Made by a program: the position numbers and the translations under genes
Notes under the pieces: model-generated
Databases searched by the model: none
What the model saw: only the letters and a program-made list of their open reading frames with translations
Told to the model about the DNA's origin: nothing
From: Pseudomonadota bacterium
GTDB taxonomy: Bacteria > Pseudomonadota > Alphaproteobacteria > Rhizobiales > Devosiaceae
NCBI GenBank assembly: GCA_023391095.1
Contig: JAEWBN010000006.1
Span: 186,001 to 250,000 of the forward strand
DNA: 64,000 bases
Direction: 5' to 3'
In this document: positions 55,001 to 63,160 of the stretch, in pieces
Position numbering within the stretch: the stretch's first letter is position 1
How the letters are laid out: the number at the start of each line of letters is the position of its first letter

Positions 55001-55959
55001 CACACGAAGGCCGCTTCTTCGAGGCCGGCGCGCAGCTCGTCCTCGCGATCCTTGAACCAGGGCGGGAAGACCAGTGTCTTGCCGATCTGCCCCGGAGGCT
55101 CGTCGCTCGTCCAGCCCTGCGCGGTGGTCCAGGCCAGTTCGAACAGGGCTCCGCCGGGCGAGCGCACATAGCAGGACTTGAAGTAGTTGCGGTCCTTCTG
55201 CTCGGAGATGTCGGTAAAGCCGAGGCCTTCGATATGGGCGCGGAGCTTGAGCTGGCTTTCCTCGTCGCCGGTGTTGAGTGCGAGGTGGTGGATGGTTCCG
55301 CCAGCCAGCGTCCAGGTTCCCTGCGGGCTCTCACGGTCGGTGATGACCTCGACACGCTGGATAACGCCGCTGGCATCGGGCACCCGATAGACGTCGCCGT
55401 CATCGGTCTGCGCTTCGAGTTGGAGCGGCAGCGCGATGGTGAGGAAGTCATTCATCGCGCTTTTGTCGGTCGTGGCGACCACGCTGCCGTAAATGCCCTT
55501 GATGCCGTGTTCGCGCCCGATGCCCTGGCTTTCATTGCTGATGGGCTCGCGATTGTCGCTGTCGCTTTCGACCAGCTCATGCGGAATGCCGCAGGGATGG
55601 GCGAAGATGACCCTTTCGGTGCCAAAGCGCGTAACCTTGTGAGCAGGGACACCACGGGCATTGAGCCGATCGACCCAGAAATCGGCCGCGCCTTTCGGAA
55701 TGGCCTGGAGGATCGCGCGGGATTGATTGGTCCCGCGGCGGCCGAACACGCCCGGCTTGCGGAAGGGAAAGGTCGTGATGATGGTGGAAGCATCGCCATT
55801 GGGCGAGCCGTAATAGAGGTGATAAACCGGCAGAACACCGTCGAAGAGGACAGTGCGTTTCACCGAATGCAGACCAAGGGTCTTGGTATAGAAATCGAAG
55901 TCCTCCTGGGCACCGTCTGTCGAGAGTGTCAGATGGTGGTAGCCGTTGATGCCACTCAT
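55000..55959 (-). CDS. VOC-family ring-cleaving dioxygenase (MhqO/PcpA-like)
   Basis: A 319-aa protein with paired vicinal-oxygen-chelate modules: NGYHHLTLSTDGAQEDFDFY (His ligand), TIHHLALNTGDEESQLKL (His) and GGALFELAWTT (Glu). These form the Fe(II) site of extradiol-type enzymes acting on hydroquinones (PcpA, LinE, MhqO). It probably cleaves a (substituted) hydroquinone. Stop and start overlap with the neighbours on both sides. Which substrate is used cannot be told from sequence. Confidence 0.87.
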   Translation of the reverse strand: MSGINGYHHLTLSTDGAQEDFDFYTKTLGLHSVKRTVLFDGVLPVYHLYYGSPNGDASTIITTFPFRKPGVFGRRGTNQSRAILQAIPKGAADFWVDRLNARGVPAHKVTRFGTERVIFAHPCGIPHELVESDSDNREPISNESQGIGREHGIKGIYGSVVATTDKSAMNDFLTIALPLQLEAQTDDGDVYRVPDASGVIQRVEVITDRESPQGTWTLAGGTIHHLALNTGDEESQLKLRAHIEGLGFTDISEQKDRNYFKSCYVRSPGGALFELAWTTAQGWTSDEPPGQIGKTLVFPPWFKDREDELRAGLEEAAFV

Positions 55960-56855
55960 TATGAGCTCCTTCCTGGCATGGATTGTGCGCCGTCCACCGG
56001 ACAGAGCACGAGATTGATGTCGAGGCTGTACGTCACCGGGCCATCGACGGATGGGACGGTGTTGAAATCGGCCAGCAGAGCCGGTCGCACGCCATAGATC
56101 GCGTCGCGATCCACGGCTGGATCGGCCCGGTCGAAAATGTGCGTGGTGAGGGTTTGGTAGCCGTGCGCGGATATTCGCAAATTGATATGAGCCGGCCGGG
56201 ACAGCGGCAGGCCAAGACGCTTGAGCAGCAGGCCTGCAGGACCATCGGCCGGCAGGCTATATCCGGCCGGCTTTACGGAGAGGAAGCGGAAGCGACCCTG
56301 TCCGTCGGCAACGAACTGGCCGCGCAGGTTGTGCTCGGGCTGGCGATCCGGCTCCTGATTCTCGTAGCGGCCGTTCGCATTGGCCTGCCAGACCTCGACC
56401 ACGGCCGAGGAGACAGGCTCGCCGGCTGGCGAAGTCACCGTACCCGTCACCAGCAGGGGTTGCCCCTGACCATCGCGGGAAATGGACTGGCCCAGGCCCA
56501 GATGCGGCGTGTCTGACCTGTAGAACGGGCCCGCACCGGTTTCGGGCGTAGCGCCAGACGGTCGAGGACTATTGATATCCTCAAGGGCGCTCGACAGGCC
56601 GAGAACATCGGCAAGGAGGACCCATTCCTGCCTCCTCGCGTCGGCGTAGTGACCCGTCTCCGTCAGGAAATCGACCAGAGCGCGAAACTCATCCCGGCTG
56701 GGCCGCAGCGTCCAAAGGATCTGGTGGAGATGGGAGGCAATCAGGCCCATAGCATCGCGCAGACGGGACGGCTCGAGCTCGGACAGTCTTGCCTCGAAGG
56801 CGCGCAGACTTGCGAGTGTCTCCTCCTCCGACAGAATAGCGTGCCGACCGTCCAT
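55959..56855 (-). CDS. intradiol ring-cleavage dioxygenase (catechol/hydroxyquinol type)
   Basis: A 298-aa enzyme with Fe(III) ligands Tyr in NANGRYENQEPD, Tyr in PAGYSLPADGPAGLLL, and His in SRPAHINLRISAHGYQT. The N-terminal dimer domain (EWVLLADVLGLSSALEDINSPRPSGATPETGAGPFY) is like that of the enzyme at 44818, making it a paralog. It may prefer another catechol. GGGAGG precedes the ATG. First gene of a three-gene operon divergent from a LysR regulator. Confidence 0.9.
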   Translation of the reverse strand: MDGRHAILSEEETLASLRAFEARLSELEPSRLRDAMGLIASHLHQILWTLRPSRDEFRALVDFLTETGHYADARRQEWVLLADVLGLSSALEDINSPRPSGATPETGAGPFYRSDTPHLGLGQSISRDGQGQPLLVTGTVTSPAGEPVSSAVVEVWQANANGRYENQEPDRQPEHNLRGQFVADGQGRFRFLSVKPAGYSLPADGPAGLLLKRLGLPLSRPAHINLRISAHGYQTLTTHIFDRADPAVDRDAIYGVRPALLADFNTVPSVDGPVTYSLDINLVLCPVDGAQSMPGRSS

Positions 56856-56928
56856 ATCCGGGCCTCCCTGCCCGAGACAAACTTGGCACGAACATCAAGC
56901 GTCCTTGATGAGTTGTGGCATAGCCAAT

Positions 56929-56943
56929 ATAGCATATTGCTAT
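56929..56943. promoter_or_regulatory. palindromic LysR operator overlapping the second regulator start
   Basis: ATAGC-ATATT-GCTAT, perfect 15-bp palindrome, running from 13 bp before the ATG (56942) to its second base: exactly the same placement as the site at 53369. Confidence 0.65.
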
Positions 56944-57892
56944 GAAGCTGAATGAGCGCCACCTGATGCAGCTTGCAGCCGTCCTCGACGCCGGGGGCGT
57001 GTCGGAGGGGGCTGCTCTATTGGGGATGACGCAATCTGCCGTCAGCCGCTCCCTCTCCATGCTGGAAGCACGTGTCGGCGAGCCATTGTTCATTCGCGGG
57101 CGGAGGCCGCTGCAGGCCACAGCCCTGGGTTTACAGCTGGCTATTCACGGACGCGCCATCCTGACGGCATCGCGTCGCGCGACCGATGCCGTCCAAGGGC
57201 ATGTCAAGGGCACCAGCGGCGTCGTGCGGGTGGGCGGGGTTCCGTTTTTCATGGACGCGCTGGTCAGCCAGATGATCGCGGAGTTTCACCGGGAAGAAGC
57301 CGAGATCACGGTTCACCAAAGTTATGGCAACTTGCCTGAACTGGTGTCAGGCCTCGACGCGCAGCTGATTGACCTCGCCGTGGTGCCGATCGGCACGACC
57401 CATCCCGGCCTTGCCTATGAGTTCATCGACATACTGCCCGGCCGAAACATCGTTGCCTGCCGCACCGGTCATCCCCTGCTGCGGCGTGCGCGGCCCCGCG
57501 CCACGGATTTGGCGGCTTATCCCTGGATTGCTCCCCTACCCGGCTCGCCCCTGATGACGGATCTTCAAATGATCCTTCTCAGCATCGGCATTTCCGAGCT
57601 CAACATCCGCTATTCCGGCGGCTCGCTTATGAGCGTCGTCAATTTCCTGGCCGATTCAGATGCGCTCGCCGTCCTGCCGTTTTCGGTCGTCTTCGCGCTG
57701 CGCAAGGAGAACCGGGTCACGGTGCTGCCGTTCGATATCCCGCAGCCGGACCGGTCGCTGGGCATCCTGCGGCGGCTGGATGCCCAGAGGGTTCCGGCTG
57801 CGGACCGGTTCGTCAACCACATCATCCGCGTATTCGAGGACCTCAAGCACACAATCAAACGCCATGAGAATGCGGTGGTGTGGAGCCGATAG
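56942..57892 (+). CDS. LysR-family regulator of the ring-cleavage operon
   Basis: A 316-aa LysR protein (MKLNERHLMQLAAVLDAGGV) with HTH VSEGAALLGMTQSAVSRSLS and co-inducer domain VRVGGVPFFMDALVSQMIAEF. It is a paralog of the regulator at 53382: same length, the same MEARxGxPLF-type N-terminal pattern and nearly parallel C-termini. It is divergent from the intradiol dioxygenase operon, with an 86-bp gap. Likely activator responding to an aromatic intermediate. Confidence 0.9.
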   Translation: MKLNERHLMQLAAVLDAGGVSEGAALLGMTQSAVSRSLSMLEARVGEPLFIRGRRPLQATALGLQLAIHGRAILTASRRATDAVQGHVKGTSGVVRVGGVPFFMDALVSQMIAEFHREEAEITVHQSYGNLPELVSGLDAQLIDLAVVPIGTTHPGLAYEFIDILPGRNIVACRTGHPLLRRARPRATDLAAYPWIAPLPGSPLMTDLQMILLSIGISELNIRYSGGSLMSVVNFLADSDALAVLPFSVVFALRKENRVTVLPFDIPQPDRSLGILRRLDAQRVPAADRFVNHIIRVFEDLKHTIKRHENAVVWSR

Positions 57893-57913
57893 GCGACCTC
57901 CACCGCATGCGCG

Positions 57914-58864
57914 TCAGGAGCAGACCGTCTGCCGGTAGTGCTCGAGAACGGCTGGTGCGTTGACCGCAGTACAGATGCGGTGGTGCGGATGGTCGGCCCA
58001 TGCCGGATCCCCACCCTTGCGGGTCGATGGCATCTGGATGGTCTGGCCCACGGCGAGACCCTCGCGGATGACACGGATCGGGCCCTCGCGGGTTTCGAAC
58101 CAGTCCGGACGCAGAAGATAGGTCACGGCCAGGAGGTCGTGGCCGACCACGCCATTGAAGCCCATCACATTGTTGTAGAACTTGGCATAGTGCTCCGACA
58201 TGCGCTGGAGAATTTCACCATTCTCGCCCGCACCCTTTGCAAGGTCAGCGAGATATTCGGTGTCGAGCAGGATATCGTGAGTGACGTCGAGCCCCACAAC
58301 GGTGGTGGGCCAGCTGGCGGCAAACACTTCGTCCGCAGCGACAGGATCGCCGTGGATATTGGCTTCGGCAGCGGGGGTAATATTGCCGCTGCGGCCTTGG
58401 TAGCCAAAGGCGCCGCCCATGATGATGACCTGCTTGGCCAGCGTGGCGACCGCCGGTTCCGCGCGCAGGGCCAGAGCCAGGTTGGTCATGCGACCGACAG
58501 CGATGATCGTCACTTCGCCGGGGTGGGCCTTGAGCGTGTCGATGATGAACTGGCTGGCCGTACCGGGTAGAAGCCCGGTTTCGTCGACCTCGGGAATGTC
58601 GATTTCGCCAAGGCCGTTGACGCCGTGCACCATGGCCGGCTCCGGCTTGACCACGCCGTCCAGCGTTTCGCCCGCGCCCCTGACAACGGGGGCGGAGATG
58701 CCGAATTTCTGGCGGAGAAAAAGAGCGTTGCGGGTGGTGGTTTCGATGCTGGCATTGCCCACGACGGTGGTGATGCCCAGCAGTTCAACCTCGGGCAGCT
58801 TGCTCAAATAGAGCAGCGCCATGGCATCGTCGATGCCCGGATCGGTGTCGAATATGACCTTCAT
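57914..58864 (-). CDS. nucleoside hydrolase (inosine/uridine-preferring type)
   Basis: A 316-aa enzyme with the DTDPGIDDAMALLYL calcium-binding Asp cluster at the N-terminus, IIMGGAFGYQGRSGNITPAAEANIHGDPVAADEVF, and a conserved VGHDLLAVTYLL near the C-terminus. It splits ribonucleosides into ribose and base. ATG at 58864. It follows a CUT1-type ABC transporter on the same strand, suggesting uptake and cleavage of a nucleoside or related riboside. Confidence 0.92.
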   Translation of the reverse strand: MKVIFDTDPGIDDAMALLYLSKLPEVELLGITTVVGNASIETTTRNALFLRQKFGISAPVVRGAGETLDGVVKPEPAMVHGVNGLGEIDIPEVDETGLLPGTASQFIIDTLKAHPGEVTIIAVGRMTNLALALRAEPAVATLAKQVIIMGGAFGYQGRSGNITPAAEANIHGDPVAADEVFAASWPTTVVGLDVTHDILLDTEYLADLAKGAGENGEILQRMSEHYAKFYNNVMGFNGVVGHDLLAVTYLLRPDWFETREGPIRVIREGLAVGQTIQMPSTRKGGDPAWADHPHHRICTAVNAPAVLEHYRQTVCS

Positions 58865-58957
58865 GTCGTCTTTCCGCATATGGTTCTTGGGCGTCATAAG
58901 CCACAAGCGGCGGAAGATGACCAGAGGCAGCCGGGTCGTGCCCGGCTGCCGTAAGCT

Positions 58958-60031
58958 TTAGAGCGCCTGTTCGGTCTGTGCGTCGAAGACGTGGATCTTG
59001 TCGGCCGCGATATTGAGCCCGACCGTGTCGCCTGCTCTGATGTCGCTGCGGCCGGTAATCACCACGGTCAGCTCGGTGTCGCCACCCGTTGTCAGATAGG
59101 TCAGCGAGCCCGTTGACTCCACCACCGCGACGGGAAGGTCGAATGATCCAGAGCCGACCTCACCTATTTCCAGGTGTTCCGGACGCAGACCCACGATCAC
59201 CTTCTGATTGGCTGGCACTGTGCGGCCCAGCGACAGGGGTGCGATACCCGGCAGATCGAGTTGAACGGCGGTACCGTCAGGCGAGGTCGTGCCCGCAACG
59301 AAGTTCATCGCAGGCGAACCGATAAAGCCTGCGACGAACCGGGTCGCCGGCTTGTCGTAGAGCTCAAGCGGGCTCCCCTGTTGCTCGATCACACCGTCCC
59401 GCATGACCACCACATGGTCGGCCATGGTCATGGCTTCGATCTGGTCATGGGTAACGTAGACCGACGTGGCGCCGAGACGATCGTGCAGGGCGCGGATTTC
59501 CTTACGCATGTGCACGCGCAGAGCCGCGTCGAGGTTTGACAAGGGCTCATCGAACAGGAACGCCTTGGGATGCCGGATAATCGCACGGCCCATCGCAACG
59601 CGCTGGCGCTGGCCGCCCGAGAGCTCACGCGGATAGCGGTGCATGAGTGCCTGGAGGCCAATGGTCTTGGCGACTTCCTCGGCGGCCTTTTTGGCTTCTT
59701 CCTTGGGCACGCGCTTTAGGCGCAGCGAATAGGTGAGGTTTTCCTCGACCGTCATGTGCGGATAAAGCGCGTAGGACTGGAACACCATGGCCACGTCGCG
59801 CTTGCGCGGCGGAACATCGTTCATTACCTCGCCGCCGATCTTCATCGTGCCGCCGGTAATGCTTTCGAGGCCTGCCAGCGAGCGCAGCAAGGTGGACTTG
59901 CCGCAACCCGATGGCCCCACCAGGGCCACGAACTGGCCCTTGGGAATGGTCAGGTTGATGTTCTTGAGGGCATGGAAACTGCCGTAATGCTTGTTGATGC
60001 CGACAAGCTCGATCTGGGACTGAACACTCAT
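58958..60031 (-). CDS. CUT1-type ABC ATPase (UgpC/MsmX-like)
   Basis: A 357-aa ATPase: Walker A VGPSGCGKSTLLRSLAG, signature ELSGGQRQRVAMGRAI, Walker B FLFDEPLSNLDAAL, then the MalK-type C-terminal regulatory beta domain (VIVGLRPEHLEIGEVGSG). It powers the sugar-type importer encoded next to it. ATG overlaps the permease stop by 4 bp. Confidence 0.93.
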   Translation of the reverse strand: MSVQSQIELVGINKHYGSFHALKNINLTIPKGQFVALVGPSGCGKSTLLRSLAGLESITGGTMKIGGEVMNDVPPRKRDVAMVFQSYALYPHMTVEENLTYSLRLKRVPKEEAKKAAEEVAKTIGLQALMHRYPRELSGGQRQRVAMGRAIIRHPKAFLFDEPLSNLDAALRVHMRKEIRALHDRLGATSVYVTHDQIEAMTMADHVVVMRDGVIEQQGSPLELYDKPATRFVAGFIGSPAMNFVAGTTSPDGTAVQLDLPGIAPLSLGRTVPANQKVIVGLRPEHLEIGEVGSGSFDLPVAVVESTGSLTYLTTGGDTELTVVITGRSDIRAGDTVGLNIAADKIHVFDAQTEQAL

Positions 60032-60855
60032 TTGAGGGCTCCCGAGGTAAGGCCGGAGACGATACGGCGCTGCAGGATGACAAAGGCGACGAGGATCGGC
60101 GTCACGTAGATGGCCGAGTACGCCATAATGGAGTTCCAGTCGGAGGAGTTCGGCCCGAGGAACCCGGAAAGGCCGACGCTGGCCGGCTGCAAGGTGGGGC
60201 TCTGGATGAACGACTTGGAGTAGATGTATTCGCCGAAGGCGCTCATGAAGGTGAGGATGGCGCAAACCAGAATGCCGTTGCGCGCCAGCGGCAGGACGAT
60301 GGAGAAGAAGGCGCCGACGCGCGAATTGCCATCGACCAGCGCCGCTTCCTCGAGCTCGCGCGGCACGCTCATGAACGTCGCCCGCACCAGCACCACGAAG
60401 AATGGCATGGCCTTGGCCGAGGAGGCCAGGATCACGGCAAGCTGTGGCGAATTGAGCAGGCCGAGCTGGTTAAAGCCCACAAAGAGCGGGGTCACCATGA
60501 CCGAAGCCGGCAACACCTGCAGCATCAGCACGCAGAACAGGCCCACGTCGATCCAGGCATTGCGATAGCGCGCCAGCACGTAGGCGCATCCGGTTCCCAG
60601 GATCACCGTGACGGCCGTGACGCCGGACGCGATGATAAAGGAGTTCCAGAGATAGACCGGCATGTTGCGGCGTTCCCAAACCGAGGGATAGACGCTCGGA
60701 TCGGGGTTGTTCGGCCAGAAGGTGGGCGGGTTCGCAAAGATCTCCGAGCCGCCCTTAAGGCTGGTTATGTACATCCAGTAGAGCGGGAACAGGTAGACCG
60801 CAGCCATCGCCAGCGCGACGAAGAGCAGGAACCATGGGGTATAGGTCCGGGTCAT
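60028..60855 (-). CDS. CUT1 ABC permease, MalG-like
   Basis: A 275-aa permease with six helices. The EAA loop reads ELEEAALVDGNSRVGAFFSIVLPLARNGI. MalG-type members contact the ATPase through it. It overlaps the upstream permease and downstream ATPase genes by 4 bp each. Confidence 0.92.
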   Translation of the reverse strand: MTRTYTPWFLLFVALAMAAVYLFPLYWMYITSLKGGSEIFANPPTFWPNNPDPSVYPSVWERRNMPVYLWNSFIIASGVTAVTVILGTGCAYVLARYRNAWIDVGLFCVLMLQVLPASVMVTPLFVGFNQLGLLNSPQLAVILASSAKAMPFFVVLVRATFMSVPRELEEAALVDGNSRVGAFFSIVLPLARNGILVCAILTFMSAFGEYIYSKSFIQSPTLQPASVGLSGFLGPNSSDWNSIMAYSAIYVTPILVAFVILQRRIVSGLTSGALK

Positions 60856-61754
60856 CCGCGCACCTCATGACGGGTCGAGCGCACATAGAGAATGGACGCA
60901 AAGAAGACGAGCAGGAACATCATTACCGAGACGGTCGCGCCCTTGGCGAAATCGTAGAGCTGGAAGCTGAGCTGCCAGGACCAGAAGCCGGCCACGTTGG
61001 ATGTATTGGCAGGCCCACCCTCGGTCAGGGCCGGGAACAGATCGAATTGCTGCAGCGTGCCGATGAGACCGAGCGAAAGGACAGCGCCGATAGTGGGGCG
61101 CATCATGGGCAGGGTGATGGTCCAAAAACGCTGGAAGGCGTTGGCGCCGTCCAGTTCGGCGGCTTCATAGAGATCCTTGGGGATCGCCGCGAGGCCGACA
61201 GACAGAAGCAGCATGTTGAAGGCCAGACCCAGCCAGATATTGGCGATGATCACCGCCCAGATGGAGACGTTCGGGTCCGACTTCCAGAAAATGTTGGTCT
61301 GAATGATGCCGAGATTCTTGAGGATGGCGTTGAGGACCCCGAAGTCCCCGGCAAGGATCCAGCTCCAGATCGCGCCGACCACAAGGCCGGGCATGACCCA
61401 GGACACGAGGAAAAGGCCGCGAATGGTGGAGGCGCCGGGGAAGTTTTGCGCGAAGAACAGTGCAAGGGCAAAGCCCAGGATGAACTGCCCTGCCATAGAG
61501 CCGAACACGAAGACCAGCGTGTTGCGCGTCACCAGCCAGAATTCGGGCTGGCGGACCACCGCGACATAGTTGTCGAAGCCGACAAAGGGGCGAATGAGCG
61601 AACCCAGGGTGAACATGTCCACCTGCTGGAAGCTCATCAGGACGTTATAAAGGAGTGGAGCGCCGGCGAGGGCGACCAGGAAAAGCAAAGCCGCGCCGAT
61701 AAGGAGGATATCAAACCCTATCCCATCCCGCAGCCAGTTGAAAAATCGCGACAC
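60852..61754 (-). CDS. CUT1 ABC permease, MalF-like
   Basis: A 300-aa permease with six helices and EAA loop DLYEAAELDGANAFQRFWTITLPMM. GTG at 61752-61754 with GGAGGG upstream is the start. It pairs with the permease at 60028 to form the channel of the importer. Confidence 0.92.
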   Translation of the reverse strand: MSRFFNWLRDGIGFDILLIGAALLFLVALAGAPLLYNVLMSFQQVDMFTLGSLIRPFVGFDNYVAVVRQPEFWLVTRNTLVFVFGSMAGQFILGFALALFFAQNFPGASTIRGLFLVSWVMPGLVVGAIWSWILAGDFGVLNAILKNLGIIQTNIFWKSDPNVSIWAVIIANIWLGLAFNMLLLSVGLAAIPKDLYEAAELDGANAFQRFWTITLPMMRPTIGAVLSLGLIGTLQQFDLFPALTEGGPANTSNVAGFWSWQLSFQLYDFAKGATVSVMMFLLVFFASILYVRSTRHEVRG

Positions 61755-61823
61755 CGGACCCTCCAGAAGTCGTGGGAGAAAGGCCGGCCGGAGCGAACTC
61801 CGGCCGAACCCGTCAGGAGGACA

Positions 61824-63053
61824 TTACTGGTTGAAGATGCCGTCGATGGTGGCCTGCGCCTGATTGAGCGCGTCCATGGACGACATCTGACCGGTCAGCG
61901 CCTGCTGCTCAGCATCGTAGATGGCCTTGGAAATCTTCTGCCATTCCGGATGCGGGCCGCGCGGCTGGGCGTACTGCAGCTGCTCCTGGAAGACGAGCAG
62001 GGCAGCGTCCTTCTTTTCGATGCCGGTGACCGGGAGTTCGATGTCGCCACGTGCCGGCAGGTTGCCGAATTCGGGGAAGATACGGTCTTCCTGGTCGACG
62101 AAATACTCGAGCAGACGGAAGGCTTCGTCCGGATGCTTGGTCGTGGACATGATGCCCCAGTTGAAGCCACCAAGAGCTGAAGACTTCTGGTCGTTTTCGG
62201 TAATGGTGGGCAACAGCGCGACGCCCCAGTCAAACTGGGCGTCCTCGACCATGCGGTCGATTTCCCACGGGCCGGAAACCGCCATGGCGGCATTGCCCGA
62301 GTTGAACACGCCGGTGGAGTCCCACTGGCCCAGGCTCAGCACATCGCGCGAGGCGTAGCCGTTGTCGATCAGGCTCTTCCAGATATCGAGAACCTTGGCT
62401 GCGCCTTCGGTATTGACCTTATTGGCACCGCCACCGGACATCTGAATGATCGGCAGGAACTGGAACGTGCCCTCTTCACCGGCGCGTGCCGAGAAGGTGA
62501 TGCCATAGACGTTGTTGGCCGGGTCGGTCAGCTTGGCGGCATATTCGGCCACTTCGTCCCAGGTGCTCGGGGGCTCGGTCAGGCCGGCCTTAGCGAACAG
62601 ATCCTTGTTGTAGAAAAGACCGATCGTGTCGGTGTACTTGGGCAGGCCGAAGAGCTTGTCGTCCCACTTCACCGAATTCAGCGGACCATCGAAATATTCG
62701 GCTTTGCTGATGATCTCGGAATTGGCGACGCGATCGGTAATGTCGAGCATTGCGCCGCGCGACGAGAACAGGGCGAAGTCCGGATTGTCGAAGGACACGA
62801 TGTCCGGAGCATTGCCCGTGGCGAATGCACGAAGTGTCTCGTTGACGATTTCGTCAAACGGAACGGCGCGGTATTCGACGACGATATCCTCATTGGCGTC
62901 GTCGAATTCCTTGGAAAACGTGTCGGCAATACCCGGACGGTCGATACCGTCGATGGACCAGACCTTGAGCGTTACTTGTGCAAAAGCGGGCGTTGCTGCC
63001 AGCAATGCGCCTGCGGCCAGGCTAACCAATAGACCGGATTTGATAAACTGCAT
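61824..63053 (-). CDS. extracellular solute-binding protein, family 1
   Basis: A 409-aa exported protein (signal MQFIKSGLLVSLAAGALLAA ... AFAQ). TLKVWSIDGIDRPGIADTF starts the mature fold and NAAMAVSGPWEIDRMVEDA is the hallmark of CUT1 receptors. It captures the substrate for the downstream permeases and is the first transporter gene. Intergenic 107 bp separates it from the LacI regulator. Confidence 0.92.
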   Translation of the reverse strand: MQFIKSGLLVSLAAGALLAATPAFAQVTLKVWSIDGIDRPGIADTFSKEFDDANEDIVVEYRAVPFDEIVNETLRAFATGNAPDIVSFDNPDFALFSSRGAMLDITDRVANSEIISKAEYFDGPLNSVKWDDKLFGLPKYTDTIGLFYNKDLFAKAGLTEPPSTWDEVAEYAAKLTDPANNVYGITFSARAGEEGTFQFLPIIQMSGGGANKVNTEGAAKVLDIWKSLIDNGYASRDVLSLGQWDSTGVFNSGNAAMAVSGPWEIDRMVEDAQFDWGVALLPTITENDQKSSALGGFNWGIMSTTKHPDEAFRLLEYFVDQEDRIFPEFGNLPARGDIELPVTGIEKKDAALLVFQEQLQYAQPRGPHPEWQKISKAIYDAEQQALTGQMSSMDALNQAQATIDGIFNQ

Positions 63054-63160
63054 TATACCCTCCCTGCGGCCCTCGGGCCGCGATCCATGCCGCCGGGCTT
63101 TCTCTTCCCGAGCGGCCTCTCCTCGCTGGCGCAGGCACTGCAATGCCTGCGTCAGCACTC

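Noticed and set aside
54838..56097. 419-aa plus-strand open frame
   Set aside because: Antisense to the hydrolase and VOC dioxygenase genes, which carry clear catalytic motifs.
60834..62180. 448-aa plus-strand open frame
   Set aside because: It lies antisense to the MalF-like permease and solute-binding genes and shows no domain or ribosome site.
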